A stretch of 64,000 bases of DNA from assembly GCA_963975245.1 (NCBI GenBank), contig CAXBFJ010000005.1:1-64000 (forward strand). Direction: 5' to 3'. The position numbers and the translations under genes are program-made. Of the stretch, positions 24,342 through 33,274 are shown piece by piece. The stretch comes from Panacagrimonas sp963975245 (GTDB lineage Bacteria; Pseudomonadota; Gammaproteobacteria; Nevskiales; Nevskiaceae). The notes beneath the pieces are model-generated. The model was not told where the DNA came from and made no database searches. It worked only from the letters and a program-made list of their open reading frames with translations. The number at the start of each line of letters is the position of its first letter. Position 1 is the first letter of the stretch.

Positions 24342-24881
24342 ATGTCGACCGGTCAACTGACTCTCAATATTCTCGCCGTCATCGGCGTTGTGGCCTTCAT
24401 GGCATTTCTCACGGCGCGAGATGATCGCCCTCAGACGACGCAAGCCGCTGTGGAAGCAGATTCGGAGATTCCGGCAGCATCTGCTTCGGATTCTGGCGAG
24501 AGCACAGTCGCTCCATCAGTGAACGCCGCACCCACAGGTTTCAGTCAGGATCGCGCCATTGATCTGGCCGGCCAGCATGTGCCTGATGATGTTCAAAGCT
24601 TTTATTTCATGATTGTGGACGCAGAACGAGACAGTGCTGTGCAAGCTGGCGAATTGGCTCAGATGATGGTCAAGGCTTCACAGGAGCAGGACCACCTTGG
24701 TGTGACAGGCGCGGACGCATCTCTATTGCATCAGGTCATGCTGATGGCCTTTGCACTGACCAAGGACGAGCAACTGAACGCGCTACACCTTGTGTATGTC
24801 GGGCGGCCGGCACATCAGGCTTCGGTAGAGGCTCAGGCATCACGTGCAGGGCTCGCAATGGATTTTGTCGCCTATCGCTAA
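24342..24881 (+). CDS. Single-pass membrane protein of unknown function
   Basis: A 179-residue protein with one N-terminal membrane segment (LNILAVIGVVAFMAFLTA), then an Ala/Ser/Glu-rich linker (about 30-65) and a small alpha/beta-looking domain (AIDLAGQHVPDDVQSFYFMI onward) on the outer face of the membrane by the positive-inside rule. No domain name can be given. ATG 24342 is preferred over ATG 24336 and 24270 since AGGG precedes it and the membrane segment starts close by. It sits between the aceBA terminator and an RND exporter gene 159 nt downstream; no clear link. The coding call rests on the membrane segment and length. Confidence 0.6.
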   Translation: MSTGQLTLNILAVIGVVAFMAFLTARDDRPQTTQAAVEADSEIPAASASDSGESTVAPSVNAAPTGFSQDRAIDLAGQHVPDDVQSFYFMIVDAERDSAVQAGELAQMMVKASQEQDHLGVTGADASLLHQVMLMAFALTKDEQLNALHLVYVGRPAHQASVEAQASRAGLAMDFVAYR

Positions 24882-25040
24882 AGCGGGCAGGGTCTGCGAC
24901 ATATCATGCGGCACCGCGCCGGTTAGGAGTACGGGCTGGCATACTTGGTACCTGCATCGGGCATCATCCCCTAAACATTCAAGAACAAGTGCCGCGGACT
25001 TTGTGTTGCCGCGACGAGCAAAGAACCACTCAGGAGCATC

Positions 25041-27482
25041 ATGTATTCACTGCGATTTCGTTTGGCGCGATGGGTATTGGCGCACCGCAAGCTTTCCTGG
25101 TTCTTCTTTGCAGTTGTTACGGCATTTTTTGCAGCTGGGCTGCCTCGTGTTGAACTCGAAACGGTCTTTTCGGACCTGCTGCCGGCAGACGACGCCTTTG
25201 TGCAGACTTACAAGGATCATCCCAATTTCGGAAATCCGCTGACCGTTGCGGTGATGATCAAGCGGACCGACGGCGATATCTACAATCCCGAAACCATCGA
25301 CAAGGTCTGGAAGTTCACGCGCGATATCGACCTGACACCGGGAGTGGATCACGACCTGATCCTGTCCATCACAACCAGTCGCGCCCGCTACAGCGAAGCC
25401 ACTCCGTACGGTGTGGATATGCGACCGTTGATGGGCGACCAGCCGCCCCGGACAGACGAACAGATTGCAGAGTTCAAAGAGCGCGTCGACAAATCGCCGA
25501 ACAGCAAGGTATTCCTCATCTCGCGTGATGAATCGGCAACACTGATCCTGGCGACCTTCATCGAGCACCAGCTCGACTACGGCGTGATGTTTAAGTTCAT
25601 CAACGATCTGGCCGACAAGGCCCGCGATGAACATCACGAAATCTATGTGGTGGGCGAGCCCACACTGATTGGCTGGGTTTATCAGTACGAACGCCAGATG
25701 TTCGGCATCTTTGCGGTAACTGTAGCGGCATTGTTGTTGGCGCTGGCGTTGTACATGCGTAACACGGTGGGCATTTTGACCCCCATCATCACCAGCCTGG
25801 TTGCAGCAATCTGGGCGTTCGGCTTTGTCGGCTGGCTGGGTATTTCCATTGAGCCCTTGCTGATGGTCGTGCCGCTGTTGCTCACCGCGCGCTCGTTCTC
25901 TCACTCCGTTCAGTTCACCGAGCGCTTCTACGAAATCTTTTCGCAGGTCAAGGATCGGCTGAAGGCGGCTGAGCTGACCATGGGCGTCATGATGGCGCCC
26001 AGCATCCTCGGCATCGTCACCGACATCATCGGCATATCGGTCGTGGCAGCAGCGCCCATTCCGGCCATGTGGCGGCACGCCGTGTTCTGCGGCATGTGGG
26101 CGGTGTGGCTGATTCCCACCGGCGTTGTCCTGATTTCGCTGCTCCTTTCGACTTTGCCGCCGCCGAAGAACATCGATCGCATGATTGGTGAGGACAGCGG
26201 GCAATCCGGTGGCGTCCATCGTCGTTTCCAGGCCATGCTCGGCTGGATCGCTTCCCTGACTGTAGGCAAACGCGGAAAAATGACCGCCGTAGTTGTGGTG
26301 GCATTTGCCGCAGTGGCGACATGGACCGCGTCCCAGATCAAGATCGGCAACCCCGTCGAAGGCACCAATCTGCTGTGGTACGACTCTGAGTTCAACACGG
26401 CGGTGCGCGCCATCAATTCACATTTCCCCGGCGTCAATACGCTGGAAATTGTGCTCGAGGCTCACGACCAGGAAACGCAGGACTGGAATGTCTCGCGTGC
26501 CGATACGGTCAAGACCATGATCACGCTGCAGCGCATGATGGAGCAGGGGGAGAATCCGCCCCGCGCCACTTTGTCTTTCAACGATTACCTGCGTGAGGCC
26601 AATCGGCTGTTTCAGGGTGGCAGCCCGAAATGGTTGCCGCTGGACCCGGACGACCGTGCCGTCACCGCCGCGACGGTCGGCGTGATGATGGGTTCAAGTG
26701 CCAAGAACTACAGCAACGTCATCAGCGACAACATGCAGAACGCAACAGTGTCGCTTTGGTACAAAGACAACAAGCAGGAAACCGTGGATGCCGCTCTTGC
26801 TGCGGCCAGCGAGGCCGTTGAGGCTGTGGGCGTGGATCACGAGCATTTCAAGGTCAGGTTGGGCACCGGTACCATCGCCTTGCAACAGGCTGTCAACATC
26901 GTGATTGATCGCTTTCACTGGATCATGTTGCTGTTGCTCAACATCGCCATTTTTCTGCTTTGCAGTTTCGCCTATCGATCTTTTGCCGCAGGATTGATTC
27001 TGCTGGTCCCGGTCAATCTTTCTCATCAGGTTATGATTGCGGCCATGCATCTGCTCGGTGTCGGGCTGGACGTGAATTCCCTCATTGTTGCCGCGATCGG
27101 TGTCGGTGTTGGAATTGATTACGGTATCTATTTGCTGTCGCGAATCTGCGAGGAGTACCAGGCACGCGATTTTGATATCGATGCTGCCGTGTCTACCGCA
27201 CTGCGCACGACGGGCAAGGCGATCATGTTTACGGCAACGATCATGACGGTCGGGATTCTCCCCTGGTATTTTCTGTCCGGATTGAAGTTCCTGGCAGACA
27301 TGGGGCTGCTTCTGGTGATCATCATGTCCATCAATATGGTGATGGCGCTGCTGGTGTTGCCGCTTCTGGTGGCATTGATCAAACCGCGGTTTCTTGCGCG
27401 CAAGGATTTGCTGGTGGGCGAGGGCGTTGACGTGGCGGCGTATGAAGAGGGCCGAGACCCCTTGGCTGCGCACGGTCGCTGA
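25041..27482 (+). CDS. RND/MMPL-superfamily exporter
   Basis: An 813-residue inner-membrane protein of the MMPL/hydrophobe-exporter branch of the RND superfamily. One membrane helix (SWFFFAVVTAFFAAGL), a periplasmic domain of about 180 residues, five helices with the sterol-sensing-like core (near 230-370), then a second helix-domain-helices half (from about 415) are visible. The second-half core VAAIGVGVGIDYGIYLLSR matches the GxxxDY motif of proton-driven MMPL proteins. Relatives often move lipids, hopanoids or sterols. Start ATG 25041 follows AGGAG at six bases. The downstream TPR gene begins after 38 nt and may be co-transcribed. No substrate can be assigned. Confidence 0.88.
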   Translation: MYSLRFRLARWVLAHRKLSWFFFAVVTAFFAAGLPRVELETVFSDLLPADDAFVQTYKDHPNFGNPLTVAVMIKRTDGDIYNPETIDKVWKFTRDIDLTPGVDHDLILSITTSRARYSEATPYGVDMRPLMGDQPPRTDEQIAEFKERVDKSPNSKVFLISRDESATLILATFIEHQLDYGVMFKFINDLADKARDEHHEIYVVGEPTLIGWVYQYERQMFGIFAVTVAALLLALALYMRNTVGILTPIITSLVAAIWAFGFVGWLGISIEPLLMVVPLLLTARSFSHSVQFTERFYEIFSQVKDRLKAAELTMGVMMAPSILGIVTDIIGISVVAAAPIPAMWRHAVFCGMWAVWLIPTGVVLISLLLSTLPPPKNIDRMIGEDSGQSGGVHRRFQAMLGWIASLTVGKRGKMTAVVVVAFAAVATWTASQIKIGNPVEGTNLLWYDSEFNTAVRAINSHFPGVNTLEIVLEAHDQETQDWNVSRADTVKTMITLQRMMEQGENPPRATLSFNDYLREANRLFQGGSPKWLPLDPDDRAVTAATVGVMMGSSAKNYSNVISDNMQNATVSLWYKDNKQETVDAALAAASEAVEAVGVDHEHFKVRLGTGTIALQQAVNIVIDRFHWIMLLLLNIAIFLLCSFAYRSFAAGLILLVPVNLSHQVMIAAMHLLGVGLDVNSLIVAAIGVGVGIDYGIYLLSRICEEYQARDFDIDAAVSTALRTTGKAIMFTATIMTVGILPWYFLSGLKFLADMGLLLVIIMSINMVMALLVLPLLVALIKPRFLARKDLLVGEGVDVAAYEEGRDPLAAHGR

Positions 27483-27520
27483 TTGATGGCGATGACTTCA
27501 AGAATCCGATTGCACCGCTG

Positions 27521-29212
27521 ATGCGACTGGTCGTTTCTCTGGGCATCCTCGTGGTGGCCGTGGGGGCTTTTGTCTACAGCATCTCCGGTGACCATGCCGC
27601 CCGCAAAAAGCCTACCGTAGAAAAGGCAGAGGCCAAACCCGCGGCGTCTCCATCGCCTGTCCTTCTGGAGGGCATAGGTGACTACAGAATGCGGGTCACC
27701 GCGCTTAATGACGATGCCAGGAAGTGGTTCGATCAGGGTGTAAACCTTGCTTTTGCGTTTAACCACGCTGCGGCCGTGCAGTCCTTTCTCGAAGCGGCTC
27801 GCATGGATGACAGATGTGCCATGTGCTGGTGGGGCGCTGCATGGGCCCTGGGGCCCCACATCAACGCGGGCATGGCCCCATCGGATTATCCCGTGGCACT
27901 GGATTATCTTGAAAAGGCAGTGGCAGCTTCCGTGCATGTCTCTGAGCGCGAACAGGCCCTGATCGGTGCGCTTCGCAAGCGCTATCAGCGAGAGGTGCCC
28001 ATCTCACGGGAACCCCTTGACCAACAGTACGCGGATGCGATGCGTGATGTGCGCAGGCAGTTTCCAGACGATGTTGAAGTGAAGGTCTTGCTGGCTGAGT
28101 CCCTGATGATTCTCCACCCTTGGGACTATCACGATGAGCGGCATCGGCCTCGACCATGGACTGCTGAGATCGTCGATCTGCTGGCGTCTGTGCTCGATGC
28201 CAATGATGCACATCCGGCAGCGCATCATTTTCTGATTCACCTCCTGGAACACTCCGATACGCCGGAACGAGCCTTGCCCTCCGCGATCAAGCTTGCTGGC
28301 ATGGCGCCAGCCGCGGGACACCTGCAGCACGTACCGGCGCACATTTACGCCCGTCTGGGGCGCCATCACGAGGCCATGCTGGCCCATCAGGCGGCCGTTG
28401 AAGCGGACGCTCGGTATCGTTCAATCTGGCCACTTGATACCGGTCTTTATGGCTGGGCTTATACGGCACATCACCTGCACAGTCTTTACGCCAGCAGCCT
28501 GATCATTGGCCAGAGCAACAAGGCGATCGAGGCAGCCGATCGGCTCGCCGGTACGCTCGACCTAGGCCGAGCGCGACAACCCGGGTACGAAGCGATCCAG
28601 CATCTTTGGGTCAGTCCATATTTTGCGCGTGTGGCTTTCGCCCGCTGGAGCGACATTCTGGAACTGCCGCCGCCGCCGGCAGATCTGGCCTATCCAACGG
28701 CGATCTGGCACTACGCACGCGGCCTGTCTCTGGTGTATTCGGGAGACTTGGGTCGTGCGCGGGAGGAATTGGAATCACTAAAGACGATCTCTGCTCATCC
28801 GCAACTCGAAGCGCTGCACTTCTGGGGGCAGGCGCCTTTTTCCACCCTGGCGCTTATCGCAGACTTCAGTCTTGCTGCACAGCTTGAGTCGGCCGAGGGC
28901 CGCCATCGCGAAGCGCTGATGCTGATTGGCAAGGCTGCAGAACTGGAAGCATCTCTGCCATACGAGATGCCGGCGCTCTGGTTGAATTCGACGCGAGTGG
29001 TCCAGGCGCGTTTGTTTCTGGCGGCGGGAAATCGTTGGCAGTCGATCCAGATCGCACAACAGGCTTTGGAGGAGCGCCCAAACGACGGACGCTTGCTTTG
29101 GGTTCTGTACCAGGCGCAAAAGGCGCTTGGAAGGCCATTCGAGGCAACCCAGAAGCGGTTTGATCTGGCCTGGCAGTTTGCGGACGCTCAATTGCCGGAG
29201 TTCAAGCCCTGA
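27521..29212 (+). CDS. Membrane-anchored tetratricopeptide-repeat protein
   Basis: A 563-residue protein with an N-terminal signal anchor (MRLVVSLGILVVAVGAFVY) and an outside domain of helical repeats. TPR-like units are visible, e.g. ARKWFDQGVNLAFAFNHAAAVQSF then MCWWGAAWALGP, later LGRHHEAMLAHQAAVE and GRHREALMLIGKAAELE. The phrase RCAMCWWG includes a CxxC pair that recurs in this widespread but uncharacterised TPR family; whether it binds metal or forms a disulfide is unknown. A histidine-rich middle (HPAAHHFLIHLLEHS) is also typical. It follows the RND exporter by 38 nt, suggesting a shared transcript and an envelope role. Confidence 0.75.
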   Translation: MRLVVSLGILVVAVGAFVYSISGDHAARKKPTVEKAEAKPAASPSPVLLEGIGDYRMRVTALNDDARKWFDQGVNLAFAFNHAAAVQSFLEAARMDDRCAMCWWGAAWALGPHINAGMAPSDYPVALDYLEKAVAASVHVSEREQALIGALRKRYQREVPISREPLDQQYADAMRDVRRQFPDDVEVKVLLAESLMILHPWDYHDERHRPRPWTAEIVDLLASVLDANDAHPAAHHFLIHLLEHSDTPERALPSAIKLAGMAPAAGHLQHVPAHIYARLGRHHEAMLAHQAAVEADARYRSIWPLDTGLYGWAYTAHHLHSLYASSLIIGQSNKAIEAADRLAGTLDLGRARQPGYEAIQHLWVSPYFARVAFARWSDILELPPPPADLAYPTAIWHYARGLSLVYSGDLGRAREELESLKTISAHPQLEALHFWGQAPFSTLALIADFSLAAQLESAEGRHREALMLIGKAAELEASLPYEMPALWLNSTRVVQARLFLAAGNRWQSIQIAQQALEERPNDGRLLWVLYQAQKALGRPFEATQKRFDLAWQFADAQLPEFKP

Positions 29213-29327
29213 TCAAAGCCCTGGGGTATGGCACAGACGTTTGTGCCGTTTTCTGCAGGGTGAAGCCAGAGCGATGCCAGTGTAGGATCGCCAAACTTAT
29301 TTTGCTGCAACAGCGGAGAACGACCCC

Positions 29328-29828
29328 ATGGAAACTATCGTCGGGCAACTTGCCCAACAGTTCGGCCTCAAAAACGATCAGGCGGAAGCCGGCGCGGGTG
29401 CCATCCTCCAAATGCTGCAGGATAAGGTTGGCGGGTCGGATGTCAGCGAGCTGATCGCAAAGGTTCCTGGCGCGGAATCATGGCTGCAGAAAGCGCAGTC
29501 ACTGCCATCCCAGGCAGGCGGCGGTGAATCCGGTGGCGGCCTTCTTGGTCAGGCAGCTGGCCTGCTCGGTGGTCTTGGTGGTGGCAGCACTGGCGCAGAG
29601 GGTTTGGGTGACATTCTGGGCAAGCTGCAGGCTTCCGGGCTCAATGCGGGCAACGCCATGCAGTTTGTGCCGGCATTGCTGGAAAAAATTCAGGGCGTCG
29701 TCGGGCCGGAACTGGTCGGCAAGGTTCTGGATCAGGTGCCCATGCTCAAGGCACTCACCGGCGGAGCCGGAGCGCAGGCGGGTGGCACCGGCGGCCTGGG
29801 CGGAATGCTCGGCAATCTCCTGAAGTAA
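29328..29828 (+). CDS. DUF2780-like small protein
   Basis: A 166-residue protein with two helical segments (residues 1-60, METIVGQLAQQFGLKND and on; 95-135) separated by a Gly-rich linker (65-90) and a Gly-rich end. The pattern fits the DUF2780 family. No signal peptide, membrane helix or cysteine is present, so it is cytoplasmic by sequence, though related proteins are sometimes exported. ATG 29328 follows GAACGACCCC with no strong ribosome site. It stands alone between the TPR gene and the SRPBCC gene. Function unknown; the glycine-rich composition makes family assignment moderate only. Confidence 0.65.
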   Translation: METIVGQLAQQFGLKNDQAEAGAGAILQMLQDKVGGSDVSELIAKVPGAESWLQKAQSLPSQAGGGESGGGLLGQAAGLLGGLGGGSTGAEGLGDILGKLQASGLNAGNAMQFVPALLEKIQGVVGPELVGKVLDQVPMLKALTGGAGAQAGGTGGLGGMLGNLLK

Positions 29829-29901
29829 TTGTCAGGAGACGGGCGTCCTGTCTGCTGACTCTTAAATTGTTCTTCAACTTTTCAAACGGACAGGACGCTA
29901 G

Positions 29902-30945
29902 ATGGGGATTGATCCAATGAAGCTGATGCGCGGCATGCTGATCAGCTTTGTCGTGTTGGTGCTGGTTGTGGTGCTGACGGCATTTCTGTTGCCCCAGACC
30001 GCTCATATGGAGCGCAGCATCGTTATCGAGCGCCCGCAAAAGATGGTGTTCACCGTGCTCAATGGCTACCGCAACTTTTCGGAGTGGTCGCCATGGTCTG
30101 AGCTGGACCCTGACATGGAAGTTACCCTGGAGGGGCCTATGCAGGGCGTAGGTGCTCGCTACATCTGGATGAGTGAGGAGGCTTCGGTGGGGGCGGGTTC
30201 GCAGGAGATCGTGAGCTCGACTCCGGACTCGGAAATTCGCGTCAATCTGGAATTCTCCGGTATGAGTTCCAGCAATTCAGCGACCTATATTCTGGAACCG
30301 GAAGAAGGCGGAACCCGGGTCACGTGGACGCATGATGCCGATTTCAGTAGCAGCCTTTTTTCACGTTATTTTGGACTGATGCTGGATTCGATGATCGGCG
30401 CAGACTACGAACGCGGCCTGAGTCAGCTCAAGGCTTTTGTTGAGTCTATTCCAGATGCAGATTTCACGGATCTTGACGTCTCATATGTAAACGTTGAACC
30501 CATCACCATCGCCTATCTGGCAGGCTCGAGCGCGACAACGCCGGAATCGATTGCCGAAGCTTACGATGCGGCCTTCGAGAGTATTCGTGACGGCCTGCGT
30601 CGTCAGGGGCTCAAGCCCACTGGCCCGCCACTGGTGATTGGCAAGAAGTGGGAAGCGGAGTCCAATGTCTACGAGTTTGACGCTGCCTATCAGGTGTCGG
30701 AACGACTTGGAAGCCTGCGTCAGAGTAGCGGGATCAAGTTGGGCAAAACCTATTCCGGCAAAGTGCTGAAGGCGACCCATCGCGGGCCGTATTCCGAGCT
30801 GGCTGTACATTTTCAGAGGCTCATGGCCTACAAGCGAGCGATGGGTTACAGAGATAATGGATCGCCCTGGGACGTCTATGTGTCTGACCCGCAGCGCACC
30901 CCGCAAGCGGAGCTGTTGACAGAAACCTACGTACCCGTTGAATAA
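29902..30945 (+). CDS. SRPBCC domain - GyrI-like effector-binding domain protein
   Basis: A 347-residue, membrane-anchored protein. Residues 8-32 form a membrane helix. Residues 35-175 form an SRPBCC (START-like) ligand-binding domain typical of polyketide cyclase-type proteins (ERSIVIERPQKMVFTVL, FSEWSPWSELDPDM, ATYILEPEEGGTRVTW). Residues 195-345 form a GyrI/AraC effector-binding domain (KVLKATHRGPYSELAVHFQR, then SPWDVYVSDP). The two domains suggest binding of small hydrophobic or cationic molecules at the membrane. ATG 29902 follows AGGA at six bases. The gene ends at a strong hairpin shared with phoX. The ligand is unknown. Confidence 0.8.
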   Translation: MGIDPMKLMRGMLISFVVLVLVVVLTAFLLPQTAHMERSIVIERPQKMVFTVLNGYRNFSEWSPWSELDPDMEVTLEGPMQGVGARYIWMSEEASVGAGSQEIVSSTPDSEIRVNLEFSGMSSSNSATYILEPEEGGTRVTWTHDADFSSSLFSRYFGLMLDSMIGADYERGLSQLKAFVESIPDADFTDLDVSYVNVEPITIAYLAGSSATTPESIAEAYDAAFESIRDGLRRQGLKPTGPPLVIGKKWEAESNVYEFDAAYQVSERLGSLRQSSGIKLGKTYSGKVLKATHRGPYSELAVHFQRLMAYKRAMGYRDNGSPWDVYVSDPQRTPQAELLTETYVPVE

Positions 30946-30974
30946 AAAAAGGCCGCCCCGTTAAGGGCGGCCTT
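30944..30974. terminator. Two-way terminator between the SRPBCC gene and phoX
   Basis: GGCCGCCC (30951-30958) pairs with GGGCGGCC (30965-30972). On the minus strand it is followed by seven T, a strong phoX terminator; on the plus strand TTCTT follows, a weaker terminator for the SRPBCC gene. Confidence 0.85.
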
Positions 30975-31007
30975 CTTACTGCGGCTTCTTCGTGGCGTGT
31001 ATCCAGA

Positions 31008-33116
31008 TCAGACCCCGACCACTCCGCCATCATCCTTGGTGATGACGATGGTGGCTGAGCGTGGTCTTGCGCTGCCGCCGTCGGGCCAGTTGCTGGTGAC
31101 GTTTCCGGTGTCGCCCCGTTCGCCGGGATGCTGGATATTGACGAAGATGGTTCGTCCATCAGGCGTGCTGTCGATACCGGTAATTTCGCACTCATTCGGT
31201 CCGACAAGGAAACGACGCAGGTCGGTCCCCAGATTGGCACCGACAAAGGTCGTCTGCCCGCCGACGTTCATGGCTGCGCCGTCGCCCATCTGTCCCGGAA
31301 TGGCTGCCAGCATCTGGTTGTTAGTGCCGTCGGAGTAAGCGCCGTCGTCGGTCTGTATCCACAGCAGATTGCTGTTGCGGGCAAACCACAAGCCGTCGGG
31401 GCTGGACAGATCATTGCTGTCGTCGAGGCCGGAAAGGTTGATGTCGCTGCCGTAGCTGGAGCGCGCGCCGAACAGGAAGATGTCCCACTTAAAGCTGACC
31501 GAGGCATGCATGCCGCCATCTTCGAGCCAGCGGATGATGTGGCCGTTGACGTTGCCATCCAGGTCCGAGTTTGCATCCGTTCCCGAGTCGTAGTTGCGGG
31601 GGTTGGCGGCATCCACAGGCTGTGCAGGATTGTTTCCGCGATTGCTGTTGTTGGTCAGGGTCAGGTAAACCTCGCCGTTGACAGGGTTCACCGCAGCCCA
31701 TTCCGGGCGGTCCATGCGCGTTGCGCCTACTGAGTCAGCCGCCAGGCGCGTGGCAATGATCACTGCCGCCTGCGAATCAAAGGTAAACAGGGCGTTTGAG
31801 GCATCAAGTCCGTTCTCGCCCTGCACCAGCGCAATCCAGTCGCCGCTGCCGTCCGCGTTGAAGCGAGCAACGTAGAGCGTGCCATCGTTCAAGTACTTGT
31901 CGCCGCCGGCCAGGCCCATGCCGGCGTCCGCCGGGTCCCAGTTTTCCGTGGATACGAACTTGTACAGATAGTCGCCGCGATTGTCGTCGCCGGAATAAAA
32001 GACAACCGGCTGCCCAGCGACAGCTGGAGCAGGCCAGCAGCCTTCGTGAGAAAAGCGTCCCATGGCAGTGCGCTTCTGAGGACGCGAACCTGGCGCGTAA
32101 GGATCAATCTCGACGTTGTAACCAAAGCCGTTGGGTTCGTTGCGATAGTCGCCTGTGGCAGTGGTGGCCGTGTTGACCGTGGCGTTCCAGCGCTGGAACT
32201 CATCTCCCGGCACCGACGTCCAGGCGTAGTTGCCTGAATTCCCATCACGAACACCGGCGCGAGCCAGCTGGGCGGCATCGTCTGCGCTACGGTTGGCGTC
32301 GTCACCTGCGTCGCGGCGGAAATAGAACGGCCAGTTTTCTTCGCAGGCGAGGTAGGTGCCCCAGGGCGTGTATCCGTGTGCGCAGTTGTTCACCGTGCCG
32401 CGAACCAGTGTGCCGCTCGGGCTAAATTTTGTCTGGACGAATTCGCTGCCGCGAACAGGGCCCTGCAACTCGGTCACGGTGAACGGGGTGACTCGACGAT
32501 TGAACGACGAGCTTTGGTTGTAGGACCAGTTATTGCTGCTGTCTTTGCTGACTTCAATCACGCTGACGCCGTGGCAATTGATTTCCTTGCGGACCTCGGC
32601 TTCGGGACGCGGTGCCGGGCTGGGGGCCACCGGATGCAGGTAGGTCTCGGTGATGTTCTCGTGATTCATCACCAGCAAGCCGCGGTTGTTGGAGGCCGGG
32701 TCGGCAGCACCTGTTGATGACAGTCCGAAATAGTACAGGGCGTCATGATGATCGCCTGCGCGCAGCTCAAAATCATTGTCGGTGCCGTCGTTGGCGTAGG
32801 CCGAAACGGCAGCCGTGATTGGATCTCCCGTTCGGTACAGAACCGTTGCGGTGTAGCCGTTGGGAATGGTCACATTGTCGAGCAGGTTGCGTGGTACGGC
32901 GTCAAATCCCAAAGCGCTGATCATCTGGGCGCCGGGTACGCCGCCACTATTGTTGTCGTCAGTACAGGCAATCAGTGCTGCACCGCCAAATGTGGCGCTG
33001 GCAGCCGCCGCAAAACCACCTTTGAGAATGCTTCGGCGCGGATAACGTTTTTCGAGTATCGATTCGAAGCTAGGATTGTTCGACAGATTGGTGTTCTGCG
33101 ATGGGGGATGGCTCAT
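31008..33116 (-). CDS. phoX: PhoX-family alkaline phosphatase, Tat-exported
   Basis: A 702-residue secreted phosphatase that releases phosphate from organic esters; PhoX enzymes use iron and calcium. The N-terminus shows a Tat signal, with twin arginines 27-28 (YPRRSILKG) and a hydrophobic stretch ending in ALIAC (Cys51), which also fits a lipobox, so a lipid-anchored form is possible. Later segments typical of PhoX are LVMNHENITETYLHP, NNCAHGYTPWGTYLACEENW, MGRFSHEGCW, FYSGDDNRGDYLYKF and GLWFARNSNLLWIQTDDG. A possible Pho half-box lies 85-105 nt upstream. The gene ends at a strong terminator. It is divergent from uvrC. Confidence 0.92.
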   Translation of the reverse strand: MSHPPSQNTNLSNNPSFESILEKRYPRRSILKGGFAAAASATFGGAALIACTDDNNSGGVPGAQMISALGFDAVPRNLLDNVTIPNGYTATVLYRTGDPITAAVSAYANDGTDNDFELRAGDHHDALYYFGLSSTGAADPASNNRGLLVMNHENITETYLHPVAPSPAPRPEAEVRKEINCHGVSVIEVSKDSSNNWSYNQSSSFNRRVTPFTVTELQGPVRGSEFVQTKFSPSGTLVRGTVNNCAHGYTPWGTYLACEENWPFYFRRDAGDDANRSADDAAQLARAGVRDGNSGNYAWTSVPGDEFQRWNATVNTATTATGDYRNEPNGFGYNVEIDPYAPGSRPQKRTAMGRFSHEGCWPAPAVAGQPVVFYSGDDNRGDYLYKFVSTENWDPADAGMGLAGGDKYLNDGTLYVARFNADGSGDWIALVQGENGLDASNALFTFDSQAAVIIATRLAADSVGATRMDRPEWAAVNPVNGEVYLTLTNNSNRGNNPAQPVDAANPRNYDSGTDANSDLDGNVNGHIIRWLEDGGMHASVSFKWDIFLFGARSSYGSDINLSGLDDSNDLSSPDGLWFARNSNLLWIQTDDGAYSDGTNNQMLAAIPGQMGDGAAMNVGGQTTFVGANLGTDLRRFLVGPNECEITGIDSTPDGRTIFVNIQHPGERGDTGNVTSNWPDGGSARPRSATIVITKDDGGVVGV

Positions 33117-33201
33117 GGCTGTTCCGTATCGTGAATAAGAAAGGTGGCCCAGAAGCTATCGGAGCAATGTTTCGGTAATCTGATCCATGAGTGACACTTT
33201 C

Positions 33202-33219
33202 GCTGCGTATTTATGACTG
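33202..33219 (-). promoter_or_regulatory. Possible Pho box upstream of phoX
   Basis: On the minus strand the sequence CAGTCATAAATACGCAGC matches the first half of the PhoB consensus CTGTCATAAATCTGTCAC at 10 of 11 positions; the second half is poor. Position, about 85 nt before the phoX start codon, fits phosphate-starvation control. Confidence 0.35.
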
Positions 33220-33274
33220 ACCGGACAAATAATTCTTCGATTCTCTGCGGGGCCAGCCGCACTGCCACACATCG

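Noticed and set aside
25047..26219. A 390-codon frame opposite the first RND exporter.
   Set aside because: His/Gln/Arg-rich reading with no domain; opposite to a clear membrane protein.
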